Shown here: positions 24,551 to 33,214 of the stretch, piece after piece | Layout: every line of letters begins with the position of its first letter | Position numbering within the stretch: position 1 is the first letter of the stretch | DNA from: Pantoea sp. RIT-PI-b | Lineage (GTDB): Bacteria > Pseudomonadota > Gammaproteobacteria > Enterobacterales > Enterobacteriaceae | Assembly (NCBI RefSeq): GCF_001187905.1 | Contig: NZ_LGIS01000012.1 | Location: 248,001-312,000, forward strand | Length of the DNA: 64,000 nt | Reading direction: 5' to 3' | Translations under genes and position numbers: made by a program | The notes under the pieces: generated by a model | What the model was told of the DNA's origin: nothing | Databases searched by the model: none | The model's input: only the letters and a program-made list of their open reading frames with translations

Positions 24551-25507
24551 TCAGGTAAATAGGTTCCGAAAAACCGGCGCATCCTCAGATCGGGTATCCG
24601 GTGCAATGCCATATTCCTGCGCGCGCGCCAGGATCGCGGCGGCCCAGCGGCGATGCGTCGCCGGTTCGCACATCGCGCCCTGCGATTTGAAAACTGCCTG
24701 GCTGGAGTTGAGGATGCGGAACGCGTCAGCCTGATCGCTGGCCGATACCATCAGCATCTCCTGAATCTTGCCGATCTGGCTGGGATGGATGGCGGTTTTG
24801 CCGACCAAACCGTGCGCGATATCCAGTGCCAGTTCCTGATCCATAATCTGCTGATCGTCGATGTGCTCGCACACCGGTGCGGTCAGCGCAAAATCACGCG
24901 AAGCAAACACCGCCACCAGCATTTTAATGGTGTAACCCATCGGGCTGTCATACAGCGTGAATTGACGCGAGCGGCGCAAAGAGAGCACATTCATCAAGTC
25001 GTTACCGCCAATGCGCAGGGCAATCACCCGCTGGCGGCAGGGATGGTTCTGCAGCGTGAGAGCCAGCTCGCGCATCGCCACCACGTCAAACACCTCTTCA
25101 GTTTCCAGCGTCGGCATCATGCACAGATGGCTCGGTTCGAGAATCTGCCACCATACCGGTAAAGAATCGGCGGTGAATTTCGGCAGCACAAAACCATCGA
25201 TCGCGCTGAGGTTGAGGTTTTTCACCAGCCATGCGCCCATCTCGCTGTTGCGTGGACGGACAAAAACCAGCGGCCACTGCGCGTTGCCATTGGCGCGCTG
25301 TTCGGCATTCAACACCTGCAAAATTTGCTGCAGATTGTGCAGCGCCTGCGGCAGATCGGCATCACTCACCGCATCTTCCAGGCAGATCACCAGCGAGCGC
25401 AGGCCGCTGATTTTATTGTGCAGAATGGCATCGACGATATCGCTGCGCACCGCCGGCATATATAGCGTTGCGCCCAAACGCCACGGAGAGAGACGGTCGT
25501 TCATCAC
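24551..25507 (-). CDS. HpcH/HpaI aldolase - citrate lyase beta-type enzyme of the ter island
   Basis: 318 residues, a TIM-barrel C-C bond lyase of the citrate-lyase-beta/HpcH family: LYMPAVRSDIVDAIL, SLVICLEDAVSDADL (metal-binding acid), VFVRPRN, ALRIGGNDLMNVLSLRRSR and KTAIHPSQIGKIQ. It is the last gene of a tight five-gene operon; its ATG overlaps the preceding stop (ATGA). In ter islands this enzyme accompanies an ATP-grasp ligase and phosphoribosyltransferases, a set predicted by comparative genomics to make a nucleoside-like metabolite. The exact reaction is unknown. Confidence 0.86.
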   Translation of the reverse strand: MMNDRLSPWRLGATLYMPAVRSDIVDAILHNKISGLRSLVICLEDAVSDADLPQALHNLQQILQVLNAEQRANGNAQWPLVFVRPRNSEMGAWLVKNLNLSAIDGFVLPKFTADSLPVWWQILEPSHLCMMPTLETEEVFDVVAMRELALTLQNHPCRQRVIALRIGGNDLMNVLSLRRSRQFTLYDSPMGYTIKMLVAVFASRDFALTAPVCEHIDDQQIMDQELALDIAHGLVGKTAIHPSQIGKIQEMLMVSASDQADAFRILNSSQAVFKSQGAMCEPATHRRWAAAILARAQEYGIAPDTRSEDAPVFRNLFT

Positions 25508-26583
25508 AGCACCTTTTTGATTATCGTCACGGCGCGGTATTGCCCAAGATCGGCTCCCGCTTCTGTGATGGTTAGCCCTTTTTGTTGGGCCAGATAGACC
25601 AGCAGCGCCACGTCGGGATCGTCCACCGAACGCACCAGCACCTGATCCGGCACACGACGCAGCACGGCGCGCGTGGCTTCGGCGATGCCCGGCTTGATGC
25701 GGTTAATGCTGTTCACCTGATAACGCTCCGCCAGCATGGCGATTACCGCTTCACTTTGCGCGACTAGCCGTTGCTGATGTTGTGGATCCTGCTGGCAAGC
25801 GGGCAGGGAGCTGATGTCCAGCGCGCGCGCGTATTCCGCCACGGTGTTCACCAACTGCTGACTGCAATCGTATTGCGCTAAGTGGTCGCACTGCACGCAG
25901 CCGTGCAAGCCCTCTTCAGACCACAACGAGCGCGAGATCAAGCCCGACACCGGCGCGCCCATAATGCCAAACGGGATCAGCCAGTCATCATCGCTGGCCG
26001 AAAGCCACGCCCGGCCACAAGGATCGGCCAGCACCACTAAACGTGGTTGCACCGGATAGCCGGGACGCTGTTCCAGGCTGCGGATCAGCTCGCCAGTGAT
26101 GGCGCCTTTGCCGGTCCAGCCATCGACGAACACAATGCCGTCACTGCCGTGGCGCGCTTCAATGATCTCCAGCGCCGCGCTATCAATGCCGCGATCGCGG
26201 ATGATGCTGATGCCGTAATGGTAAGATTCGCGGCCCATCGCACGCAGCGCCTGTTGCAGCATCACGCCGAGCGGCACGCCTGCACGCACCAGGCTTACCA
26301 GCACAATCGGCGTGTCGCCAAACTGCTGCGCCAGCGTCCGCGCCAGCATGATGACCTCTTTCGCCAGGCGGCCCGCGCCCTGATCCAGCGCGCGGGAAAA
26401 CAGCTCGAGGTGCCAGCGCGTCGGTTCTGGTTCCTGGCTCAGCATTTCGGAATAGTGACGCGCGCCGGATTGAATCAGCTGCTCTTTTTGCTCGACCGGC
26501 GTCATGTCGATTTCGACCGGTTTCAGCAAAAATTCGACGTCGCCGGGTTGGTAAGATCCAGAGAAAGGCAGGTTATTCACCAT
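25504..26583 (-). CDS. StiP-like protein with PELOTA-type C-terminal domain
   Basis: About 359 residues from MVNNLPFSGSY at 26583, just after the stop of the HAD gene; the longer frame upstream is discarded. The body resembles the StiP family found in ter operons (SGSYQPGDVEFLLKP, VLVSLVRAGVPLGVML, YHYGISIIRDRGID, VDGWTGKGAITGEL). It has a PRTase-like fold with a CVQCDHLAQYDC cysteine cluster. The last 60 residues look like the PELOTA RNA-binding domain (DDPDVALLVYLAQQKGLTITEAG). The family has been predicted to be a cysteine protease or a nucleotide-processing enzyme; neither is shown by this sequence. Confidence 0.82.
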   Translation of the reverse strand: MVNNLPFSGSYQPGDVEFLLKPVEIDMTPVEQKEQLIQSGARHYSEMLSQEPEPTRWHLELFSRALDQGAGRLAKEVIMLARTLAQQFGDTPIVLVSLVRAGVPLGVMLQQALRAMGRESYHYGISIIRDRGIDSAALEIIEARHGSDGIVFVDGWTGKGAITGELIRSLEQRPGYPVQPRLVVLADPCGRAWLSASDDDWLIPFGIMGAPVSGLISRSLWSEEGLHGCVQCDHLAQYDCSQQLVNTVAEYARALDISSLPACQQDPQHQQRLVAQSEAVIAMLAERYQVNSINRIKPGIAEATRAVLRRVPDQVLVRSVDDPDVALLVYLAQQKGLTITEAGADLGQYRAVTIIKKVL

Positions 26584-26584
26584 C

Positions 26585-27358
26585 TTATGGTTCTCCGAAT
26601 ATTGATTGGTTGATGCGCTCGGCAAACTGGCTTTGACGTGGAATACCGTACCAGCTGCACAGCTTCATAAAGCGGTGATCGCTGAGGCTGTCGCCGAGGC
26701 CAATCACCGGGAACACGCCGCGTTCTTTACGCAGTTTTTCCAGCAGGAAGCTGACGGCTAAGCCTTTTTCCACCACGTTCGGCAGCCAGGCCACATTGTT
26801 GCTATTGCGATGGATGTAGTAGCCGGCAGTCGGGAAGCGTTGCTCGATTTCATCGGCGATGGCATAAAGCTCTGCGAGCCGCGTGCTGTCGCGATGCTTC
26901 ATCACCAGATAGATCGGCGTCACGCCATATTCATAGTTGATGCGCGCCCAGCCATTGATGTCGCGTTCTGCCATCAGGTCGGTAATCGCCTGCTGCATGG
27001 AGAGCAGCGCCGGACCGTAAGGCGTGAGTTGTTCCAGCATGTGCGCGCGCCATTCGGCATCTTCCTCACCTTGCGGATTGAGGATCACTGCGCCGTGCGT
27101 GGTCACCGCCCAGGAACGGAAAGGGACTTGCACGCGGGCAATCTCTTCGGTGCCGCGTGCGGTGACCGGGATCAAATCGGCTTGCTCAATCATCCAGTCG
27201 ACGAGCATCGACTGCTCCTCAGTCATAAAGCTGCGAGGCTGCAGGCTGAGATCGAGCGCGCCGGTGCGGAACGGCTCAAGATCCAGCTCGTCCACCATTT
27301 TGCGGCGCGTTTGAAATAGCGTGTCGTCAAGGTCGGAAAAAATCACCGGCTTATTCAT
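26585..27358 (-). CDS. HAD-family phosphatase of the ter island
   Basis: 257 residues. HAD motif I is FSDLDDTLFQTRR near the N-terminus, motif II is VTARGTEE, and a late motif IV is GLGDSLSDHRFMK. A cap domain lies between them (YGVTPIYLVMKHRDSTR). It overlaps the upstream phosphoribosyltransferase gene by 8 nt. Within the operon it would remove a phosphate from the nucleotide-like intermediate, an inference from the gene set. It is predicted cytoplasmic, and no signal peptide is seen. Confidence 0.85.
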   Translation of the reverse strand: MNKPVIFSDLDDTLFQTRRKMVDELDLEPFRTGALDLSLQPRSFMTEEQSMLVDWMIEQADLIPVTARGTEEIARVQVPFRSWAVTTHGAVILNPQGEEDAEWRAHMLEQLTPYGPALLSMQQAITDLMAERDINGWARINYEYGVTPIYLVMKHRDSTRLAELYAIADEIEQRFPTAGYYIHRNSNNVAWLPNVVEKGLAVSFLLEKLRKERGVFPVIGLGDSLSDHRFMKLCSWYGIPRQSQFAERINQSIFGEP

Positions 27359-28478
27359 AGCTAATCACCTCAACCTGGGGCGCAACCTTGGCCAGTGCCG
27401 CGGTTAACAGCGGGTCCACGCTGTCGACGGGCGTTTCGATGCACAACAAAATGCGGTCAAACTGCTGATGCGCCACGTTATAAACGAAGTTGGCGATGCC
27501 GAGGCCGTAGTTGTCGCCGAAGGCAATCGCCGATTCGATGGCAAAACCGGTGGCGATCGGTGAACGCGTGGTGGAGCTGTATTTCACCTGCGCGCCCTGC
27601 GCCGCCAGCCGTTCGGCCAGCAGGAAGGGTTCCCAGACAAATTCACTGCTGCCGAGCACGAGAATTTTCTCTCCCGGCTGCGCCTGAATGGCTGCAGCGA
27701 GATCGGCGGCGGGGGCTGCCATGCCGAGTCGGCCCCAGCTCTGTTTACCGGTAATTGGCACGGTGGCAGCATCGTTGAGTGCGACGGCGGGCATCGGCGG
27801 CAGCGCGGCATCCGGGTCCTGCTGCCAGTGCCAGTCACCTTGCACCAGCGATATGCTGCGCAGCGCAACCGGACAGCGCGCGGCTAGCGCCTCGCCGCTC
27901 CAGTCGGTGAGGGTGACGGCGATAACCTGCTCGATCTGCTTTAAGCCGCCGTCGTTGCGCAGCGCTTCGAGCAGATTGATAAAGGTGTTGCCGGTGGTGG
28001 CTTCGTCATCAATCATTACCAGCGTGCGCGCATTCAGCACCCGATGGCGCAACTGCGCATCATCGGGCAAATAGATCAGATGATCGGTGGCGTGGCTATG
28101 ATTCTCTTTAAACTCGCACAGTAAATCGGCCTGCTGCGCATGGCGCGTCGAGGTGAGATACACCGCTTCGCCTGCGCGCTGGCGCACTTCATCAAATACG
28201 CCTGCGCCGAGGCCAACTGCGGTTTCGGCCATGCCGATAAACAGCACCGGGCCCTCAGCGAAAGGCGGAAACTGCTCGGCCAGTTGGCGATAAACGGCGC
28301 GCATTTTTTCCGGCTCAACTGGAATATGGCGGCCGAGCACTTTACTGACGAACAGGAAAGCGCGCTTGGGATTGCGGCGCTCGGCGATCTCAAACAGGTC
28401 GTCGATGGCGCTAATGCCGCCGGTTGGCGTGACGCTCAGCGTGCCGCATGAAAGCGTCCTGCTCCAAAGTGTGGTCAT
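27351..28478 (-). CDS. Phosphoribosyltransferase with TRSP domain, ter island
   Basis: 375 residues. The type I phosphoribosyltransferase PRPP loop is LVMIDDEATTGNTFINLL, with the preceding VLFIGMAETAVGLGAGVF block. The C-terminal TRSP domain follows (ILVLGSSEFVWEPFLLAERL, KYSSTTRSPI). It belongs to the two-domain PRTase group associated with tellurite-resistance operons. Predicted role: forming an N-glycosidic bond between phosphoribose and a base-like compound. The start at 28478 is preceded by GAGG; it begins 10 nt after the ATP-grasp gene. Confidence 0.86.
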   Translation of the reverse strand: MTTLWSRTLSCGTLSVTPTGGISAIDDLFEIAERRNPKRAFLFVSKVLGRHIPVEPEKMRAVYRQLAEQFPPFAEGPVLFIGMAETAVGLGAGVFDEVRQRAGEAVYLTSTRHAQQADLLCEFKENHSHATDHLIYLPDDAQLRHRVLNARTLVMIDDEATTGNTFINLLEALRNDGGLKQIEQVIAVTLTDWSGEALAARCPVALRSISLVQGDWHWQQDPDAALPPMPAVALNDAATVPITGKQSWGRLGMAAPAADLAAAIQAQPGEKILVLGSSEFVWEPFLLAERLAAQGAQVKYSSTTRSPIATGFAIESAIAFGDNYGLGIANFVYNVAHQQFDRILLCIETPVDSVDPLLTAALAKVAPQVEVISYE

Positions 28479-28488
28479 GGAATGTTCC

Positions 28489-29547
28489 TCATTGAACCTG
28501 GTTGGACAGGACGGAGTTGTAAGCGACCACGTCGCTCAGCGCGCGGACGGTGGCTGGCGCGAAGGCGCTGCGGGATTCGTCGATTGCCTGCTGCTGACTG
28601 ATCAAGCCTAGCTGGCGTAGCGCAAACAAGCCGGGAAGATTTATGCCGCTGAAGCGCGTGTAACCAATGCCGCCGGAAGGACGCATATTGATCTCCAGTA
28701 ATAACGGTTTGCCGCTGGCATCATTGCGCGTCTGCACGTTGATCAATCCATCGGCGCCCATGGCTGCAGCACAAGCTTGTGCCAGCTCAAAGGCTTCGCC
28801 GCTGTACTCGAGATACTGCAACGCACCCTCTTTGCGACGCGCCACGGCGGCCAGCACTTTGCCGTTTTCCGCCAGCATATCGACGGAATATTCCGGCCCC
28901 GGCAGCCACGGCATTAATACCAGCGGTTCCATGCTGTCGGCGGCTTCCAGCGCCTGGAGATAATATTTTGCATTAACCCGGCGTGCATCCGGATGAGTGA
29001 ACGCCGCCATCGGCGAGACGCTTTCATCAAACTGCCAGAATCCCATGCCATAAATGCCTTTAACCGGTTTTACGCACAGCGGCAGATCGCCAAACGGCTG
29101 GCTGGCGATCAGCTCACGTAACTGAGCCGGTGAGTCGACACGCAGCGAAGGCACCACCGGCAGGTTAAGGCTCTCCATGCGCTGGGCAAACGCGACTTTA
29201 TCGTCAGCCAGATCCAGCATGGCGAGATCGCGCGCGCCCGTGGTTAAGCGTGCGCCGCTGGCTTCAATGGCAGCGCGATGTGCCTCAAACCAATGGGCAT
29301 GGCGGCCTGTATGAATCGCCTGAATGGCGTATTTTTCTACGGTAGAAAGAATAAATTCGAGGCGCTGATTAACATCGTTGGGTTCTATTAATGCATGATC
29401 CGCCAAAGAAAGTATTTCATTACGCTGTTGGCGATGCGATGCATAAATCGACACATTGTAGTTATGTTTTTTAGTTGTAGACGTAATGCCAGTAATTATA
29501 TCGCGCTGGGAGGATAAACCTTCCATTAGCCAAATTTTGTGAGACAT
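28489..29547 (-). CDS. ATP-grasp ligase of the ter island
   Basis: 352 residues, starting MSHKIWLMEG. ATP-grasp features are visible in order: a substrate-binding N-domain, LAMLDLADDKVAFAQRM, the lysine in LCVKPVKGIYGMGFW, PWLPGPEYSVDML, and the metal-binding LLEINMRPSGGIGYTR. Such enzymes join a carboxylate to an amine or thiol with ATP. It is the first gene of the leftward operon and is divergent from terZ across a 320-bp control region. Substrates are unknown; context ties it to the predicted ter-linked nucleoside-like metabolite. Confidence 0.87.
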   Translation of the reverse strand: MSHKIWLMEGLSSQRDIITGITSTTKKHNYNVSIYASHRQQRNEILSLADHALIEPNDVNQRLEFILSTVEKYAIQAIHTGRHAHWFEAHRAAIEASGARLTTGARDLAMLDLADDKVAFAQRMESLNLPVVPSLRVDSPAQLRELIASQPFGDLPLCVKPVKGIYGMGFWQFDESVSPMAAFTHPDARRVNAKYYLQALEAADSMEPLVLMPWLPGPEYSVDMLAENGKVLAAVARRKEGALQYLEYSGEAFELAQACAAAMGADGLINVQTRNDASGKPLLLEINMRPSGGIGYTRFSGINLPGLFALRQLGLISQQQAIDESRSAFAPATVRALSDVVAYNSVLSNQVQ

Positions 29548-29620
29548 TTCTAATTATTTCCGCAGGAGGCTTGCCGGTGGGTTATGGATTGCGAGTGTAT
29601 TTATCATGCCGTAACTAGTC

Positions 29621-29637
29621 AATCATAATATGATTTT
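29621..29637. promoter_or_regulatory. Palindromic motif A in the ter control region
   Basis: AATCATAATATGATT at 29621-29635 is a near-perfect palindrome (AATCATA and TATGATT arms) followed by more T residues. It lies 74-90 bp upstream of the ATP-grasp start. It shares TCATnATATGATTTT with motif B. It is a candidate operator for TerW or another regulator. Confidence 0.5.
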
Positions 29638-29784
29638 TTACCCTAACGTAACCTTATGAATTTTAATGTAAAGAATTGTCATGTTTAGTGCGTGGGTTGA
29701 ACTGCAGTGATTTGCTTAAGTTGTTCTTATAAAACGATTTATTTTGTTTCATGAAATTGCTGTGAAAATTAATGCCGCTCATCA

Positions 29785-29805
29785 ATATCATCATGATATG
29801 ATTTT
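29785..29805. promoter_or_regulatory. Palindromic motif B in the ter control region
   Basis: ATATCA-tca-TGATAT at 29785-29799 is a perfect inverted repeat with a 3-nt centre, running into GATTTT. The half TCATGATATGATTTT repeats motif A with one difference. It lies 63-83 bp upstream of terZ, in or next to the promoter, as expected for an operator. Confidence 0.5.
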
Positions 29806-29867
29806 GGCCTCATGGAATTTGAAGCAAATATAAAACCCTTTTCAAACCTGTTTGAAGGAATTATGAC

Positions 29868-30452
29868 ATGGTTTCATTAAGCAAGAATCAGACGGTCTCA
29901 CTCAGCAAACAAACCGCTTCGCTGAATAAACTCCATTTCGGCTTAGGCTGGGATCCAATTAAAAAGAAAGGCTTCATGGGCAAGCTTTTCGGTGGCGGCA
30001 GTGATTCAATTGATCTCGATGCCAGCTGCGTATTACTGGATCAAGCCGGTAATGCCATTGATACCATCTGGTTCCGCGCATTAACCTCGAAATGCGGTGC
30101 CGTTAAGCACAGCGGCGATAACCGTACCGGCGAAGGTGACGGCGACGATGAAGTGATCAACGTCGAATTATCACGTCTGCCGGCCAACGTTGAGTATCTG
30201 GCGTTTACGGTGAACAGCTTCCAGGGCCAGACCTTCAACGAAGTGGAAAATGCTTTCTGCCGCGTCGTCGATCAAAACGGCAAAGAGCTGGCGCGCTATG
30301 AACTGACCGAGCAAGGCAGCCACACCGGCATCGTGATTGCTTCCCTGCACCGCAACGGCGGACTGTGGGACTTCACGGCGCATGGTCGCGCGAGCGCGGG
30401 TCGTACCATCGACGCGATGCAAAACGACATCGTTGCCGCAGTGGTGCGCTAA
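29868..30452 (+). CDS. terZ: Tellurium/stress resistance protein TerZ
   Basis: 194 residues, TerD family. It has the MVSLSKNQTVSLSKQ start typical of TerZ, then HFGLGWDP, a basic insert (KKKGFMGKLFGGG) and the calcium-binding acidic loop [14 protein letters not shown] at about residues 82-95. Family members bind Ca2+ and are thought to form part of a membrane-associated stress complex with TerB and TerC. It is the first gene of terZABCDE; its stop overlaps the terA start (TAATG). A good GAAGGA site precedes the ATG. Confidence 0.95.
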   Translation: MVSLSKNQTVSLSKQTASLNKLHFGLGWDPIKKKGFMGKLFGGGSDSIDLDASCVLLDQAGNAIDTIWFRALTSKCGAVKHSGDNRTGEGDGDDEVINVELSRLPANVEYLAFTVNSFQGQTFNEVENAFCRVVDQNGKELARYELTEQGSHTGIVIASLHRNGGLWDFTAHGRASAGRTIDAMQNDIVAAVVR

Positions 30453-31627
30453 TGAATATGACGCCGGGGAGCAATGCTCCCGTTCCCGCAAATCTGCTGA
30501 CGGTGCGCGTGCTGTCTGGCGGCGCCGTTGATGCTTCGGCATTTCGTCTGTTTGCCAGCGGCAAAGTGAATGGCGATGCCGACATGGTGTTCTACGGTCA
30601 GCCGGATAACGATGACCGTACCATCAGCCTGAAAAGCGAAGGGCACAATTCTGCCTTTGCTGTCGATCTCAACCGCTTGCGTCCGGAGGTCCAGAAAGTT
30701 GCCTTCACCGTTACCTGTGACGGCGGCCGCAACGTGTCGGGTTTGCAACGCCTGGCAATTCAGGTGGAGCAGGGCGGCGAAGTGCTGCTGAACGGCAGCG
30801 TGGAGCTGGTGGGACGTCAGGAAGCGGCGTTGATCCTCGGCGAACTGTACCGTCGCAATAATGACTGGAAATTCCGCTTTATTGCACAGGGTTTCAACGG
30901 CGGCCTGCAGCCGCTGGCGGAACATTTTGGTGTCGATGTGGCTGAGCCGGCACCAACGCCTGCTCCAGCGCCGCAGGCGGCTCCAGCTCCAGCTCCAACA
31001 CCTGCACCGGCAAAAATCAATCTGAGCAAAGTTTCTCTCACCAAAGAGAAACCAGCGATCAGCCTGACCAAGCGCGATAACTTCGGTGAGATCCGCATCA
31101 ACCTCAACTGGCATCGTGAGACGAACAGCGGTGGCGGCGGATTGCGCTCCTTCTTCGGCGGCAACAAAGGCGTGGATCTCGATCTCGGCGCCTTCGTTGA
31201 GCTGCAAGACGGTTCGCGCGGCGTGATTCAGGCACTCGGCGGCAACTTTGGCGCCATGCATGCCAAACCTTTCGTACACTTGCAGGGCGACGATCGCACT
31301 GGCGAGGTTACCGATGGTGAATGGCTGCACATTAACGGTCGCGAGTGGAGCCAGATTCGTGAAGTGCTGATTTTTGCCTTCATCTACCAAGGCGCGGCCA
31401 GCTGGGACAAAACGGATGGCGTAGTAACGCTGCACATCCCAGACCAGCCACCGATTGAAACGCGTATGACGGAAGGGGAGAACCGCCGCAACATGTGTGC
31501 GATTGCTCGCCTCGTCAATGAGAACGGCAGTATCCGCGTCGAGCGTATCAATCAGTTCTTTAACGGGCATTCCGATATGGACAAAGCTTTCGGTTGGGGA
31601 TTCAACTGGCGAGCCGGTTCCAAATAA
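30452..31627 (+). CDS. terA: Tellurium resistance protein TerA
   Basis: 391 residues when started at ATG 30452, which overlaps the terZ stop. There are two TerD-like domains: a degenerate one (about 1-165, including GDADMVFYGQPDN) and a second one from about 205 (NLSKVSLTKEKP...LNWHRETN...GDDRTGEVTDGEW). A proline/alanine-rich linker (about residues 168-190) joins them. TerA is regularly present in ter operons and probably scaffolds the other TerD-family proteins. The biochemical role is unsettled. Confidence 0.93.
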   Translation: MNMTPGSNAPVPANLLTVRVLSGGAVDASAFRLFASGKVNGDADMVFYGQPDNDDRTISLKSEGHNSAFAVDLNRLRPEVQKVAFTVTCDGGRNVSGLQRLAIQVEQGGEVLLNGSVELVGRQEAALILGELYRRNNDWKFRFIAQGFNGGLQPLAEHFGVDVAEPAPTPAPAPQAAPAPAPTPAPAKINLSKVSLTKEKPAISLTKRDNFGEIRINLNWHRETNSGGGGLRSFFGGNKGVDLDLGAFVELQDGSRGVIQALGGNFGAMHAKPFVHLQGDDRTGEVTDGEWLHINGREWSQIREVLIFAFIYQGAASWDKTDGVVTLHIPDQPPIETRMTEGENRRNMCAIARLVNENGSIRVERINQFFNGHSDMDKAFGWGFNWRAGSK

Positions 31628-31647
31628 TTACAGACAGAGGATCTACT

Positions 31648-32103
31648 ATGAGCTTTTTCAACAAGGTCAAAGGGGCATTTAACTCCGGCCGCGATGAGCT
31701 GACCAAACAGGTTAGCCGCTTTAAAAATAAGAAATTTATGCAGGGTACAGTCGCAGTCTGCGCGCGCATTGCGGTTGCAGATGGCGGCGTGAGCGCAGAA
31801 GAAAAACAGAAGATGATCGGTTTTCTGCGCGCATCTGAAGAATTGAAAGTTTTTGATACCACGGAAGTGATTGAGTTCTTCAACAAGCTGGTAAGCAGCT
31901 TCGATTTCGATCTGGAAATCGGCAAGGGCGAAACCATGAAGTACATCCTGGCATTAAAAGATCAGCCGGAAGCCGCGCAGTTGGCGATCCGCGTAGGTAT
32001 TGCTGTCGGTAAAAGTGATGGTGATTTTGATGCTGACGAGCAAAAAGCGGTGCGCGAAATCGCCGTGGCTTTGGGCTTCGATCCAGCAATATTTGGGCTT
32101 TAA
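31648..32103 (+). CDS. terB: Tellurium resistance protein TerB
   Basis: 151 residues from ATG 31648 (MSFFNKVKGAF), preceded by AGAGGA. It is an all-helical TerB (tellurite-resistance DjlA-like) fold with two acidic metal-binding segments: VADGGVSAEEKQKM and KSDGDFDADEQKAV. TerB interacts with TerC at the membrane in E. coli and is central to the ter phenotype. It lies 20 nt after terA and 23 nt before terC. Confidence 0.95.
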   Translation: MSFFNKVKGAFNSGRDELTKQVSRFKNKKFMQGTVAVCARIAVADGGVSAEEKQKMIGFLRASEELKVFDTTEVIEFFNKLVSSFDFDLEIGKGETMKYILALKDQPEAAQLAIRVGIAVGKSDGDFDADEQKAVREIAVALGFDPAIFGL

Positions 32104-32126
32104 GTTTCGTCCTTTAAGGGTTAATC

Positions 32127-33164
32127 ATGGTATCTACACACATTGGCTTTCCAGCTGAAACCGTCGCGGTGTTCATCGCGCTGTCAGTGGGGGCTATTTT
32201 TATCGACCTGTTCATGCACCGTGGCGACAAGCCAATTTCGCTGAAAAGCGCGGCGTTATGGTCGGTGTTCTGGGTTGCAGTGGCGATGGGTTTCGCCGGC
32301 TTCCTCTATATCCATCACGGCGCTGAAGTTGCCAGCCTGTTCGTGACCGGTTATGCGCTGGAGAAAGTTCTTTCCGTCGATAACCTGTTCGTGATGATGG
32401 CGATCTTCTCGTGGTTTGCCGTTCCGGACCGCTATCGTCACCGCGTGCTCTACTGGGGCATCATCGGTGCTATCGTCTTCAGGGGCATCTTCGTGGCGAT
32501 CGGTACCGGCTTGCTGAGCCTCGGTCCGTACGTCGAAATCGTGTTTGCGCTGATCGTAGCGTGGACGGCGGTGATGATGCTGAAAAGCGGCGACGACAGC
32601 GACGAGATCGAAGACTACTCGCAGCACCTTGCCTATCGCGGCGTGAAGCGCTTCTTCCCGATCTGGCCAAAAATGCGTGGCAACGCTTTCCTGCTGAATC
32701 AGAAGGAAGTCGATGAAGAGCTGCAGAAGCCAGAAAACAAAGATGTGACGGTCGGTCGCGGCAAGAAAGCGGCGCTGTATGCCACGCCGTTGATGCTGTG
32801 TGTGGCGGTGGTTGAACTCTCTGACGTGATGTTCGCCTTTGACTCGGTACCGGCGATTATCGCGGTGAGCCGTGAACCGCTGATCGTCTATAGCGCCATG
32901 ATGTTCGCCATCCTCGGCTTGCGTACTCTGTATTTCGTCCTTGAAGCATTGAAGCAGTATCTGGTTCACCTGGAGAAAGCCGTTATCGTGCTGCTGTTCT
33001 TCATCGCGGTGAAACTGGGTCTGAATGCTACCGATCATATCTGGCATCACGGCTACAGCATCTCTGCTAGCGCCAGCCTGTTTGTGGTACTCGGCGTGTT
33101 AGCGGTCGGTATTGTGCTCAGCGTGATGTTCCCCGGAAAACCCGAGGAAAAAGAAGAGAGCTGA
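32127..33164 (+). CDS. terC: Integral membrane protein TerC
   Basis: 345 residues with about nine membrane helices. TerC family motifs include SLFVTGYALEKVLSVDNLFVMM (aspartate in a helix), LYWGIIGAIVFRGIFVA and VELSDVMFAFDSVPAI. A charged cytoplasmic loop lies at about 150-205. TerC is needed for tellurite resistance, forms a complex with TerB, and relatives are linked to metal (manganese) export during protein secretion. The position inside the operon is canonical. Confidence 0.96.
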   Translation: MVSTHIGFPAETVAVFIALSVGAIFIDLFMHRGDKPISLKSAALWSVFWVAVAMGFAGFLYIHHGAEVASLFVTGYALEKVLSVDNLFVMMAIFSWFAVPDRYRHRVLYWGIIGAIVFRGIFVAIGTGLLSLGPYVEIVFALIVAWTAVMMLKSGDDSDEIEDYSQHLAYRGVKRFFPIWPKMRGNAFLLNQKEVDEELQKPENKDVTVGRGKKAALYATPLMLCVAVVELSDVMFAFDSVPAIIAVSREPLIVYSAMMFAILGLRTLYFVLEALKQYLVHLEKAVIVLLFFIAVKLGLNATDHIWHHGYSISASASLFVVLGVLAVGIVLSVMFPGKPEEKEES

Positions 33165-33214
33165 TCTTCAACCAGTAATGAGTCTGAAAAATCATTAACC
33201 AAGAGGTAATTACA

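Larger units (their letters stand above)
29548..29867. promoter_or_regulatory. Divergent control region of the two ter operons
   Basis: The only space for promoters of both the leftward metabolite operon and rightward terZABCDE. It is clearly AT-rich. It holds two related palindromic motifs (separate entries) near its two sides. A possible -10 for terZ is TATAAA at about 29830, and the ribosome binding site of terZ is GAAGGA just before 29868. The precise promoters are not certain. Confidence 0.6.

Noticed and set aside
30449..31570. 373-codon open frame on the - strand
   Set aside because: It is antisense to terA, whose TerD-like domains and operon position are certain. It is a by-product of GC-biased codon use.
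32256..33050. 264-codon open frame on the - strand
   Set aside because: It is antisense to terC and extremely His/Gln/Asp-rich, as expected from reversed codons of a membrane protein.
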